Positions 10,768-20,630 of a stretch of 64,000 nt of DNA are shown one piece after another. The first letter of the stretch is position 1. Each line of letters starts with the position of its first letter. The notes under the pieces were generated by a model. The model did not search any database. It was not told the DNA's origin and saw only the letters and a list, made by a program, of their open reading frames with translations. The position numbers were made by a program, and so were the translations under genes. This DNA comes from Maratus speciosus. Lineage: Eukaryota > Arthropoda > Arachnida > Araneae > Salticidae. The stretch covers positions 197,844,559 through 197,908,558 of the forward strand of contig OZ010788.1 of NCBI GenBank assembly GCA_963932465.1, in the 5' to 3' direction.

Positions 10768-12865
10768 ACAAGTAAGAAAAATCATGCGTACAGCATAGAT
10801 TATGAAACACTTTCCAACACTCCCTGAAAGCTTTAACGAAACTTCGTTACTAAGGTAAATAAGATAACTAAGTAAACATTTAAAAATCTGATTTCAGTAG
10901 TTACCGCCCTTAGCCAAATATGTATTCCAATTCTTTTGAACAGCCCTGTATTCAATCTGTATGTTGATATATATATACTATATAATGGGACAATTTAGTT
11001 TAGCAAGAAAATGCATAACAGGTTGAAATTCATATTTCAGCAATTTATACTAATAGATGGAAACATACTTGAGTACTTTTATACAGCCCTGTAGTTTACC
11101 TAGTACCTTTATTACATGCCACTATTTAGCTAAAATTTAATTCAAACTAAAACACTCTTAAAAATACTGAATTTACATTTCCAGAAATTACCACCCATAG
11201 ACGGCCATGTATCCAACTCTTTGCGTGGCACTGTATATCAGTTTATCTATATCCTACAAATATTTCTTAGTAAACTAAATTCAGTTCAGCGTAAAAATGC
11301 ATAACCCCTTTAAGCAATTTATGCTCAGACTCAGTAGCCTTTACGAATTCATTTCTGTAGCCCTGTATATGAACTATAGCATTTATACGCACTTTATAGT
11401 ATGCATAAATATAGTGAAAAAAGCACATATCATAATTAAAAATGCATTTCGAGCAATCATTACTAATATACAGTAATTCAGATACAATATAGTATCTGAA
11501 ATCTTTTCAAATACACCGCAAACAATTCCCCCTATACCATTATGAATGGAATTCTTTTGTGTGGCCCTGTAAATGAACAATAACTATTCTTTGCACCGCA
11601 TATTCAACAGAATGCATATTTTAGTGGACTTCATAAATGAATATCAATTTTACTATGTTTGAAAGACTGATTTTTCCCCATTGGCCGTAATGTAACGGAA
11701 AACTTTTGACTGTCCCTGTAAATGAACTTAACCTGCTACAAACTGTGGCGATAATAAGTGATCGTTTAAGGGTTAAAGTACACGTTGTGAAGTTCTTTTA
11801 ATAAATTACTATTGATTGTTAAAGAAATAATAAAACTGGAGTGTTCTTACTTGAAATGTAGACAGTGAAGAGGCAATTTGATGAAAACAACTATTCTTTA
11901 TTTCTTACGTTAGTAGCGGTAGAAGGTTAAGAAAATACTTGCTTCTGGTCACCATTTTAAAATAGAAGAACTAATCTTTCAAGAAAAATAGCAGCCAACA
12001 CGGAATAAATCCATGGGATTTCCTTTAATGAGAGCAGCACAATTCCAAAGGATTAAACTTTGAGAAAGAAAAACACATCCACGAAAATAAAATATCAAAC
12101 TCATTCGGCCAAAAAAAAGCGGCACGACATTCGAACGGCCGGCGGGCCGCGCTCCGCTAAAACTACGTTAAAAGACTACATCTTTTTCAGACAACATCAA
12201 ACCAAATTCTGAATTGAAAATTAACGAGTTTTAGTTTTTAAATGATGAATACGGGGTTGACAAAGTAATTCAAAGGCAGAATTTAAATTGATTAGCTAAA
12301 TTAACATTTACGGGAAATTAATGAAAATCGAATTACAAGCTGCAGAATTTAAAAAGTTTCACTGATTGGAAAACGAAACAAAACGATTCTCCTGTCAGCG
12401 ATCGGCGTCAAAAGAGGGCGGAGCATAATTTCAATGACGTCATCATAATGCAAGTCGACCTCCTCGATACGAGAGCTCCAAAGATGTTCTCCTAAAATAG
12501 CGGAGTGCGCATGCGCAAGCTGCCGATCCGCTCCCAACGCAGATATGAATATCGGCGGTGAAAAATGAACTTGCTTTACGGTGAGGGATAAAAGCGTCAA
12601 CATCGCGGCGTAAAGATTGAGTTTAAATAGACATCGATGCAAAAAAAAAGCTGAAAGGAAATAAAAATAAACCAAATTTAAATACTGTGAGAAGTATTCT
12701 CACACAAACTTCATTTGAAATAGAGAACGTGCTATGGTAGAGGTCACTAACATCCAAAAATTTCAGAACGATCCGAGCATATTTACGAGAGTTAGAGCGT
12801 GGCCAAACGGACAGACAAACCGAAGTCATAAACACTTTTCAACTTTGTTGGAAAGTGTTAAAAAG
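10768..12865 (+). mobile_element. HINE-like tandem-repeat element, family D, full length
   Basis: The 5' end ACAAGTAAG (10768) is followed by AAACACTTTCCAACAC. Diverged tandem units then share a 'ccctgta' core at about 10941, 11084, 11227, 11359, 11563 and 11712. A 966-bp passenger follows (separate entry), then a short 'acggacagacaaacc' run. The 3' end is a hairpin, AACACTTTTCAAC paired with GTTGGAAAGTGTT (12831-12859), finishing in TTAAAAAG. The 3' hairpin is also complementary to the 5' AACACTTTCCAAC. Solo 5' ends of this family occur on the minus strand at 46100-46183 and 61735-61807. No replicase is encoded. Confidence 0.55.
11745..12710. promoter_or_regulatory. CpG-rich passenger segment with promoter-like motifs
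   Basis: This block is missing from the related element at 12866-14696, where sequence runs straight through one ACAAACT. Here ACAAACT occurs on both sides (11738-11744 and 12704-12710). Unlike its surroundings it is rich in CpG (12130-12165 and 12380-12620). It carries a full CRE-type palindrome TGACGTCA (about 12434-12441) and an NRF-1-like TGCGCATGCGCA (about 12506-12517), both typical of housekeeping promoters. A minus-strand open frame over it (12349-12675) shows no recognisable protein. I infer a captured host promoter or first-exon region, or an original part lost from the sister copy. Confidence 0.4.
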
Positions 12866-14696
12866 CTATTTAGCTAAAATTTAATTCAAATATAAATATA
12901 ATAATAATTTTAAAAATTCAAACACGCTTAAAACTACTGAAATTACATTTCCAGAAATTATCACCCATAGACGGCCATGTATCCAACTCTTTGCGTGACC
13001 CTGTCTATCATTTTATCTATATTCTACAAATATTTGTTAGTACACTAAATTCAGTTCAGCGTAAAAATGCATAACTCCTTTAAAATCCACCTTTAAGCAA
13101 TTTATGCTCATACTCAGTAACCTTTACGAATTCGTTTCTGTAGCTCTGTATATGAACTATAGCATTTATACGCACTTTATAGTATGCATAAATATAGTGA
13201 ACAAGTAGGTAAGTGTGATCGCAGATCGCACAGAGGGTTTCGTTTAATATTCCTTTCAAAACACTTTATCCTTTTGAAAAATCTGTTAGTTCCACATTTT
13301 GCAACCAGGGGCGCACTCTATTCTAAACAAACCTCTATCCGAACGAAACTCCGTTTTATATACTATTCGTAGATATATTAGTCAAGGGGATTCGGCCGAT
13401 AGCACCCGAGATAAGTAGGCGCCCCTGGCGGTAAAAAGTGGAACTAAAATATGTAAGGCTATAGTGCATAATATGAAAGAATGGTCAAAGGGGTGTCGGC
13501 AAAAGTTGGAAAAGTGCTCCCTGGGTGAAAAGGGCGGAGGTTAGAAAAATTGCTTAAAATACACAAGTTAGAGCCCAGAGGAGTAAATAATATCAGACTT
13601 TTTGAAATTTTTATGATTTGCCGTGTGGTCTGAGGTATTCAGCTATACGTATGCAAAAATTCATGTCTCCAACTTAATTAGGGGCTCTCTTAGAAAGAAT
13701 TGCTTAAAATACATATGTGGTAGCTCAAAGAGTTAAACGTAAGACTTTTTCAAGATTTTATGATTTGTCACCTGGCCTCAGGTGTTCTGCTATAAGTATG
13801 CAAAATTTCAAATCTCCAACCTAATTAGGGACTCACTTAGAAAGAATTTTTTAAAATACACATGTGGGAACCCAAAGGGCTAAATGTACGACTTTTTCAA
13901 ACTTTTATAGTTTGCCATTTGATGTGAGGTGTTCAGCTATAAGTATGCAAAATTTCACGCCTCCAACCTAATTAGGGCTCACTTAGAAAGAATTGCTTAA
14001 AATACACATGTGGGAGCCCAAAGGGTTAAATGTACGACTTTTTCAAAATTTTATGATTTGTCGTATGATGTGTGGTGTTCAGCTATAAGTATGCAAAATT
14101 TCAAGTCTCCAACATGTATAGTTTCTGAGAACGGCTCTGTGACAGACAGACAGACAGAGGAGCGAGACGAATAGGGTTTCGTCAGATGAACGAAACTCTA
14201 AAAAAGTGCATATCATAATTAAAAATGCATTTCAAGCAATCTTTACTAATATACAGTAATTCGGATACAATATAGTATCTGAAATCTTTTCAAATACACT
14301 GCAAACAATTTCCCCTATACCATTATGAACGGAATTCTTTTGTGTGGCCCTGTAAATGAACAATAACTATTTTTTGCACCGCATATTTTAATGGGCTTCA
14401 TAAATGAATATCAATTTTACTGTGTTTGAAAGAGTGTAACACCATTAAAAATCATTTCAAATGATTTTTTTTTCTCATTGGTCGTAATGTGACGGAAAAC
14501 TTTTGACTGTCCCTGTAAATCAACTAAACATGCTACAAACTTCATTTGAAATAGGGAACGTGCTATGGTAGAGGTCACTAACATCCAAAAATTTCAGAAC
14601 GATCCGAGCATATTTACGAGAGTTAGAGCGTGGACAGACGGCCAAACAAACCGAAGTCATAAACACTTTTCAACATTGTTGGAAAGTATTAAAAAG
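12866..14696 (+). mobile_element. HINE-like element, family D, 5'-truncated second copy
   Basis: This copy lies directly after the full-length copy and repeats its tandem-unit part (12870-13200 and 14207-14534 match 11115-11740) and its tail (14535-14696 matches 12704-12865), ending again in a hairpin and TTAAAAAG. The 5' terminus ACAAGTAAG is absent. It is split by a family B element at 13201-14206. Confidence 0.6.
13201..14206 (+). mobile_element. HINE-like tandem-repeat element, family B, nested
   Basis: The limits come from the paralogous empty site at about 11413-11420: 'aaatatagtgaaaaaagcac' there is interrupted here. The 5' end is ACAAGTAGG, then AGAGGGTTTCGTTTA. Four tandem units follow with spacing 146-148 bp (anchor 'cttaaaatacac' near 13548, 13695, 13843 and 13989). 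Then come an 'acagacagacagacag' microsatellite (about 14141-14157), 'GGGTTTCGTCAGATGAACG' and a 3' end CTCTAAAAAAG. 'AACGAAACTCT' near the 3' end is the inverse of 'AGAGGGTTTCGTT' near the 5' end. Confidence 0.65.
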
Positions 14697-14759
14697 CAGT
14701 TTTTGTTGGTTAAAATAAAAATTACATTAATTTTTAATTTGCTTTCTTTCTTGAAGAAA

Positions 14760-16130
14760 CACTGTCTCAAAAGTTAAAGCACTTTATGAAAGATTGGACG
14801 GGTGTAATGATATTGTATGGCGTCATTTTCCAATTTTATAAAAATATAAAAGGGAAAAAAATCATTTCCATTCGTTTAAAAAATGCCAAAGGGTAAAGAA
14901 TTCACAAAAGGTGAGATTTTAGAAGTTTTTAAATTGAAATCACAAAATGAAACTGTTTCTGAAATTGCAAAAATTTTAAATTGATCAAAGCGATGTATCT
15001 GTATCAAGTAGTCTCTAGAAATGATATTTCAACCAGGAACCAAGATGCAGACGACCACGTATGACGTTTGTTGAGACGGATCGGATAATACGGAGTTCGT
15101 GTTTAGATAAAATATGACCATACCTCAAACAAAAGATAGTCTTGGTGTACAGGTGTCCTAAGATACTGTACATAGGTGTATTATAGAATGTCATTACGTC
15201 ATACTAAAGAAAATGTCTTGCAAACCCTGTTTCATATTGCACCACTAAGAAGCAACAATAAACTGGGTTAAAAAACACATGTAACTGCTGGGACAAGTGG
15301 CTTACTGTTTTATTCAGCGACGTGAAAAATGGAACTTAGATGGACCTGGTGGGTGTAACATGTATTGACATGATCTACGAAAGGAACCAAGGAGTTTTTT
15401 CAACAGGCAGCAAGGCTGTAAACCTGTTATGGTTTGGGGGGTATACGGCTTCAACAGCCTGACCTCTCTGGATTTTCTAAAAGGAAGACAAAATCCCCAA
15501 AAATATCAAGAGACACCAAACCAACATTTCCTTTCATTCGGTGACATTTTAGCGGGGGAATCTTGAATGGATCTTTGAACAAGGTAATGCCTCAATCTAC
15601 ATATCACATACTACATAACTGTGGATTTCACAGAAAAAAATTAAAATTCCTGACTCGCCAGCATTAAGTCCAGGCATAAACCCGATTGAGAATGTCTATG
15701 ACATTTTAACCCGTCAGGCTTACAGCAATGGAAAACAGTATGGCTCTCTTGAAGAATTCAAAGAGGCCACAGAGAAAGCATAGTACTCTTTGCCACCAGA
15801 AATCCTACAGAAACTAATAATTTCGATGGACGCGCGTTTATTTGAAGTAATCCGAAATCACAGAAAAATAATTTGTATTCAACAGTTTTGTAAAAATGAT
15901 AATTGTAGTTGTTTTCATTATTGTGCGTAAGCTTTTGAGACAGATTTTTTTTAACATATTTTAAATTATATTTTTTACAAATATGTAATTTATTTTTTTC
16001 TACTTTTGGTATCATTTATTTAAATGAAGTTGCGAAATCCACAAATAAAAAAAATGTATTTATTTTAACTTTTTACTATTCATTAAAAATCAACATTTTA
16101 TGCTTGCGCTTAAACTTTTGAGGCGGACTA
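14760..16130 (+). mobile_element. Dead Tc1-like transposon
   Basis: The ends are CACTGTCTCAAAAGTTAAAG on the left and, inverted, TAGTCCGCCTCAAAAGTTTA on the right. A second inverted copy (CTGTCTCAAAAGCTTACGC) lies at about 15920-15944 and could be the true inner right end. The length of about 1.2-1.4 kb fits Tc1-like elements. The decayed transposase reading frame lies between the ends. Confidence 0.75.
14883..15880 (+). pseudogene. Tc1-like DDE transposase, multiply broken
   Basis: Transposases of this family cut and paste the element using a D-D-E catalytic triad. The frame opens at an ATG with 'MPKGKEFTKGEILEVFKLKS' and a helix-turn-helix segment 'ETVSEIAKIL', then hits a stop. Later pieces, in shifting frames, are recognisable: 'FSDVKKWNLDGPGG' (first Asp kept), '..KPVMVWGVYGFNS', 'WIFEQGNASIYIS' where the usual QQDN Asp is Gly, then 'PDSPALSPGINPIENVYDIL' (Glu kept) and 'LPPEILQKLIISM'. 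Several stops and frameshifts and the changed second Asp mean it is inactive. It is an old copy with family resemblance to Tc1/Tc3-type proteins of arthropods and nematodes. Confidence 0.85.
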
Positions 16131-16384
16131 TAATTCAAGCTCTACAGCATTTTGGGAGCTTGACGAAAATGCGTGCAGTCGTTATACATGATTAGTTATC
16201 GTTTGCTATAGTGTTCTTTCATCAAATTCCTCTGGCTGATTCTTCGAAAACAATGTCGAATTTATTTAAAAAAAAAAAAAAAAAAAATCCGTTATCTTTT
16301 AGAAAAAGAGACGGCAATCAGAACAATTTAAATATTGGATGCTGACTCAGTGTTGAATTCAAACATTTTTCTCCGGGAGGACTT

Positions 16385-16560
16385 TCTGTGACTCCGGTGT
16401 GTGTGGGGGGGGGGGGGGGAGACATTATAGAGTTCCGGGGAGAATTGCACTTTTGACCATTAAAAGCATAAAATCTCAAATCTTCCGGGGGGGGGGGGAG
16501 ACTTTTCAGTGGTCCGGGGAGGGGGTTGATTCCCTCCCGGACCACCCCCTGAATTCAACA
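16385..16560. repeat. G-tract-rich repeat with G-quadruplex potential
   Basis: The plus strand has G-runs at about 16406-16420 and 16487-16498 and several 'ccggggag' words, ending in 'cctcccggaccaccccctg'. The two G-runs sit in similar contexts (..'gggggagac'), suggesting a two-unit duplication. This is probably a terminal part of an old DNA element; no partner end was found. Confidence 0.4.
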
Positions 16561-16811
16561 TTGTAAGCCGACTATAACTCCCTCAACCTCATCGTCTAAA
16601 TTTAGGTTCAATATAAGATCTGATATTTTTCCAAGCTTTCAGTGACAGCTGGAAGCAAGCCATCACAGAGTTTCACCTGTAAATTTCTCATAACATGTAG
16701 TTTAGTTTGGACAGTAAAAAATGTTGATAACTATATTCCCTCACTCCCCAAATACAAATGTACAGTAGAATCCCGATTATCAAAGTACGGGTAACCGACT
16801 TTCCGCTTTAA

Positions 16812-17224
16812 GAGGCTACTTCACTCAGCGAAAACACCCGCTTGCTAATGTTAATCCTATGGAGAAAGTTTTTAGGATATATCGTTTGCATTTCAATATA
16901 TATTTTTTTCTTTCATTGGCTAACTGAGATCGATCTATACAAAGGGCGTTTTTTACTTTCTTCGATTTTCTTTGCAGGTTTTTTTTTTAATGAGGATACT
17001 TTCATTTTCGAAACCGGTTCCGAAAGTAAAAGTATCCTAATAATAATAATAAAAAAAAAAGCTTATAAACAAAATCGAAAAAGTAAAAAGCGACTTTTAT
17101 AGAAATGTATCTCAGCTAGCCAATTAAAAAGAAAATCACTTAAAGATATCGAAATGCAAACGAAGATTTCTTCCATAGGATTAACATTAGCAAGCGGCCG
17201 TTTTCGCGTGAATGAAGTAGCCTC
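16812..17224. mobile_element. Foldback MITE flanked by TTAA
   Basis: Almost the whole 413 bp is two inverted arms. The left arm begins GAGGCTACTTCACTCAGCG and the inverted right arm GAGGCTACTTCATTCACGCG; both continue 'CGCTTGCTAATGTTAATCC'. TTAA is at 16808-16811 and 17225-17228. A TA duplication with TIR AGAGGC is equally possible because TTAA is itself palindromic. No coding content. Confidence 0.75.
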
Positions 17225-17925
17225 TTAACAGGAGTTACGGAAAAGCACATATATATATATGGCTATTTTTTTTTTTTTTTTTTTTGCCGTTCTGATCAGA
17301 AAGTCAGGGTTCTAAATTTTTACTACTGCTCTGTCATCTTCACCTAGCACTTGATTGACAATGACTGTTTCTTAATGATGAATTGGATGTCCATCAGAAG
17401 AAAAAACGCATTCCAAAGGTTTAAGTTCTATTGAAAAAAACTATTGAATACATTGAGCTGCAAGAAGAGGCTACGCCAGCAAATCTGATGACACAGCTGC
17501 CAACTTGCACGGTTTTTTGTTGCACTAAAATTTAATTGAAAATGTTGCCTTGTTTAATTATTAAAAATTATTAGATTTCGAAGATTAGGGCAAAATTTAC
17601 CATTCAATTTTAGCTGAGAGAAAAAAACGTACCAGTTGGCAGATATGCAATTACATAATATTGCAGCAAAGAGATGTTTATCATTCAACAAACAAAGACT
17701 TCTTTAAATGAACAATTTCATTCTCCATTTTTATAAAAGCAACGGAAAATGTACAAAATTAATAAATAGTGTATAAATTTATATTTCATCTCCTTTAGTT
17801 AGTGACGATTTATGTAAGTCCGGTTTATCCGAGGTGAGCTTGGTCCATAACTCGGATAATCGAGACACTATTTCAGATTTGACTTTCAATACAGCTCAAC
17901 TCATCTATATTCAGAATGACAAATA

Positions 17926-18574
17926 CAGTAGAACCTCTTTTATCCGAAACTCGATTATCCGAAATCCATTTTTGAAGCTTTTTTTTTACAATCACATACC
18001 TTGTGTGTAAATTCCATTTTGAAAGCTTTTTTTTTTTTTTTTTTTTTTTTAACTACCATATTCCACGTGCGCAAGCGGTGCTTTTGGAACTACGAATACA
18101 TATAAATATTTTTGATCCCCTTTCTTAGAGTTCCTTTGAATTTAACTTGTAAGCTGCAGAGTGGAACGAAGAAAACGAACAAATTAGCAATTCTGAAGCT
18201 TTTGAATCTTTTGCAAAAGGTTTGGCATGGCTGGAGCAGCAGAAAGACTGTGATAATGATGAACTAATAATATTTAAAAACTCCGTGATAGAGCTTCAAA
18301 GCAAAGGCAGTCGAAACTGTGATAAACAAAACATTTTTTCAAACCCTTGTGATACATGTAAAAGGTGCTTAATTTCAAAATTAAAATTCAGGTAATTTAT
18401 TCTTGTTTCTATTTTGCTATTGCTTTATTTTTATTAAGCACTTGTTACCATAATACGAAATATTGCATATATTTCTCCTTAATCTTAAAATGGAAGCATT
18501 CTCGATTATCCGAAAATTTCGATTTTCCGAAAGAGGGTCGGTCCCAATTACTTCGGATAATGGAGGTTCTACTG
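17926..18574 (+). mobile_element. pogo/Tigger-like deletion derivative
   Basis: The termini are CAGTAGAACCTCTTTTATCC on the left and, inverted, CAGTAGAACCTCCATTATCC on the right, with further 'TTATCCGAAA' words inside, as in pogo/Tigger elements. TA is at 17924-17925 and 18575-18576. The interior keeps the C-terminal tail of the transposase only. A similar but broken terminus (CAGTAGAATCCCGATTATC) lies at about 16763. Confidence 0.85.
18153..18395 (+). pseudogene. pogo/Tigger transposase C-terminal fragment
   Basis: An open stretch of 80 codons follows an in-frame stop and ends at TAA. It contains 'SEAFESFAKGLAWLEQQKDC' followed by 'DNDELIIFKNSVIELQ', which matches the character of the tail of pogo-family transposases, where an acidic region is followed by a 'L..WLE.Q' helix and a short exit segment. 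The N-terminal CENP-B-like DNA-binding domain and DDE catalytic core are missing, so this is a remnant. A related tail is found on the minus strand at 58880-59083 in another pogo derivative. Confidence 0.7.
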
Positions 18575-18614
18575 TAATTTATTTTCACGGCAGTCTCATT
18601 ACATTACATCTCTC

Positions 18615-18842
18615 GGGGTCTCTGCGGCCGAGTGGTCAGAGCACCACGCTGCTAATCGCTTGCGAGCGTAAAAGATTGTGGGTTCGATTCCCGCTAATTC
18701 CATTGCACACTCTTTGTGTGGAACTCCCAGGATGTATTTATCTTGTAATATTTCCTTGTGCTATCTTGTCTCCGACTTATAAACGGGCTCTCATGTCAAG
18801 CACACAAGTCGTATGTTTGTTGTTCAATAAATAAATAAATAA
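18615..18842 (+). mobile_element. tRNA-derived SINE with 12-bp target duplications
   Basis: The head is tRNA-like (18615-18696), with A-box-like 'GGCCGAGTGGTCAGAGCA' and B-box 'GGGTTCGATTCCC', resembling a Ser/Leu-type tRNA. A body of about 130 bp and a simple tail (AATA)n follow. The direct repeat ATTACATCTCTC is present at 18603-18614 and 18843-18854, the hallmark of LINE-assisted insertion. The clean duplications suggest a fairly recent event. The open frame running across it is chance. Confidence 0.9.
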
Positions 18843-19179
18843 ATTACATCTCTCATTACAATACATTATCAGAAAATTAGTAGACAGTTATTCGCAGTAG
18901 CGGAATAGAATCGGTTCCTATTTCTTTCTTTCTGTGGTTTTTTTTTCTTTTAACGGGAGTAGTGTGAAAAGGCCGGCTGCACGACACCTGCGTTCGCTCA
19001 AGGTCAAATGAAGGTCATCCGGAGTTTTTTTTTAATCTTGGAGTACGAGACTGTTAACAAACAGCGTTTCGAAGTGGAAGTAGGCCGGAAATGTGTAAAG
19101 ATAACAGCAGAAGTGTGAACTTATAAGGTTTTTGTGGAAATATTGTCTTATAGTAGGTTATTATTTATTTAGAGGGAGA

Positions 19180-19278
19180 TAAAAAATTTTATTTTGAGAA
19201 GAAATTTTAAAAAATGATTAAGAGTAAAAACAAATTTTTGTTAAAGGTTTTTTTTTTCTATAGAAAAAATTTTGTGGG

Positions 19279-19310
<32 letters not shown>

Positions 19311-19770
19311 GTTGATTTTTCAGGTGACAGAAGAAAATTTGAGAATTTATTTTTTTCTTTAATTTTTTTTTTATTTTGGGAACTTAATTTTTTAAGCGAC
19401 AGGAAAAGTTCGAGAATTTTTTTTTTTTCAAAATTTTTATTTTGTAAGTAATTTTTATTTTCAGATAATAGAAAATCTTTTTGAGAATTTATTTTTCCTT
19501 TTACAAATTTTTATTTTTGAGATTTTTTTTTCTTTTTAAAAACTTTTATTTTGAGAAATTATTATTTTTTTCAGATGATAGAAGAAATATCGCAAGGGAA
19601 TTTATTTTATTTTTAAAATACCATAAGATAGATTTTTTTTCCAAATTTCATTACTATTACATTTTTTTCAGGAGAATTGTTTTTAATTTTGAGAACTTTT
19701 TTTTATTTATTTATTTACCAGAAGTTAGAATTTTTACAAAAGGAAATTTTTTTTAAAGTTATCATTTATA
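19180..19770 (+). repeat. T-rich minisatellite inside the foldback arm
   Basis: Repeats of 'ttttattttgagaa', 'ttttcag.tgatagaagaaa' and 'gagaattta' recur at irregular spacing, with long poly-T runs (19284-19309). The mirror-image A-rich version lies at about 24840-25110 in the opposite arm. The open frame here is a by-product of the missing stop codons in T-rich DNA. Confidence 0.55.
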
Positions 19771-20630
19771 ACTAAAAAGTAAAAATTTTGTGTGTGTGTC
19801 TTCAATTCTGCAAAGTGTTTGTGAAATGGTCCTTCTTTCAGAAAAATGGTCCCATTTTAAAATGTCTCATTTGAAATTCCATTAAGTGTTTTTCTTTGGA
19901 TGTTTAATATAGTCTAGCATGTTTAACAAAACTGTAGTCATGTAACAACAATTCGCTGAGTTATTTTTCATGTTTTTTGGATAAATGTGAGAAGATTATC
20001 TTTTTTTTTTTTTTTTTTCTTTTTTTTCCGCATAAGATTTTTTTATGTGTGTTGTTCGAGAAGTTGATGTGGGTAGATAAGCACATTTTATCATTTTAGT
20101 GTAAATTTTTGGAGGAAATGTAACATAACATAACAATATTTATTTTGTAAATGAATTAGCGAGACTTAGAAAATGTCGCGTGGGAGATTTTTTCTTTTTT
20201 TCACTTAAAATTTTCTGATGTGTGTTGTTCGAGAAAGGATTTTAGAGAAGAAATTTTTTTTAACAGATTTGGAATTTAACAGGTGTTAGAACATTTTCGA
20301 GGGAAAGATCTATTTTCCTAGAGAAGAGATTTTGCATAGAGTGTTGCCACCGAATAATGATTAGTATAGTGTTGCCACTGAATAAAATGAAATGTAAATA
20401 ACGAAATAAAATTAAAAGATGTTGCCACCAAATAAAGATAAATATATGCTAAGAAATAAAGGGTTAGTGCCACCGAATTAAGAAAAATAAAGCGTTACCA
20501 TTGAAAAAGAAAAAAAGAAATAATAAAATAAAATAAACATTTAAGTTCTTAAAAACACATAAGCAAAAGAAATGTAAAACTTGCTTTAAAAAGTAAGTAC
20601 GTAAATTAAAATATAGCAGTCAAATAATAA

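Noticed and set aside
12349..12675. 108-codon minus-strand frame in the CpG-rich segment
   Set aside because: It covers promoter-like sequence; no domain, no splice sites, and it has hydrophobic residues from T-rich codons only.
18615..18696. A functional tRNA-Ser/Leu gene
   Set aside because: Good A and B boxes, but it is followed by a SINE body, an AATA tail and target duplications, so it is a SINE head.
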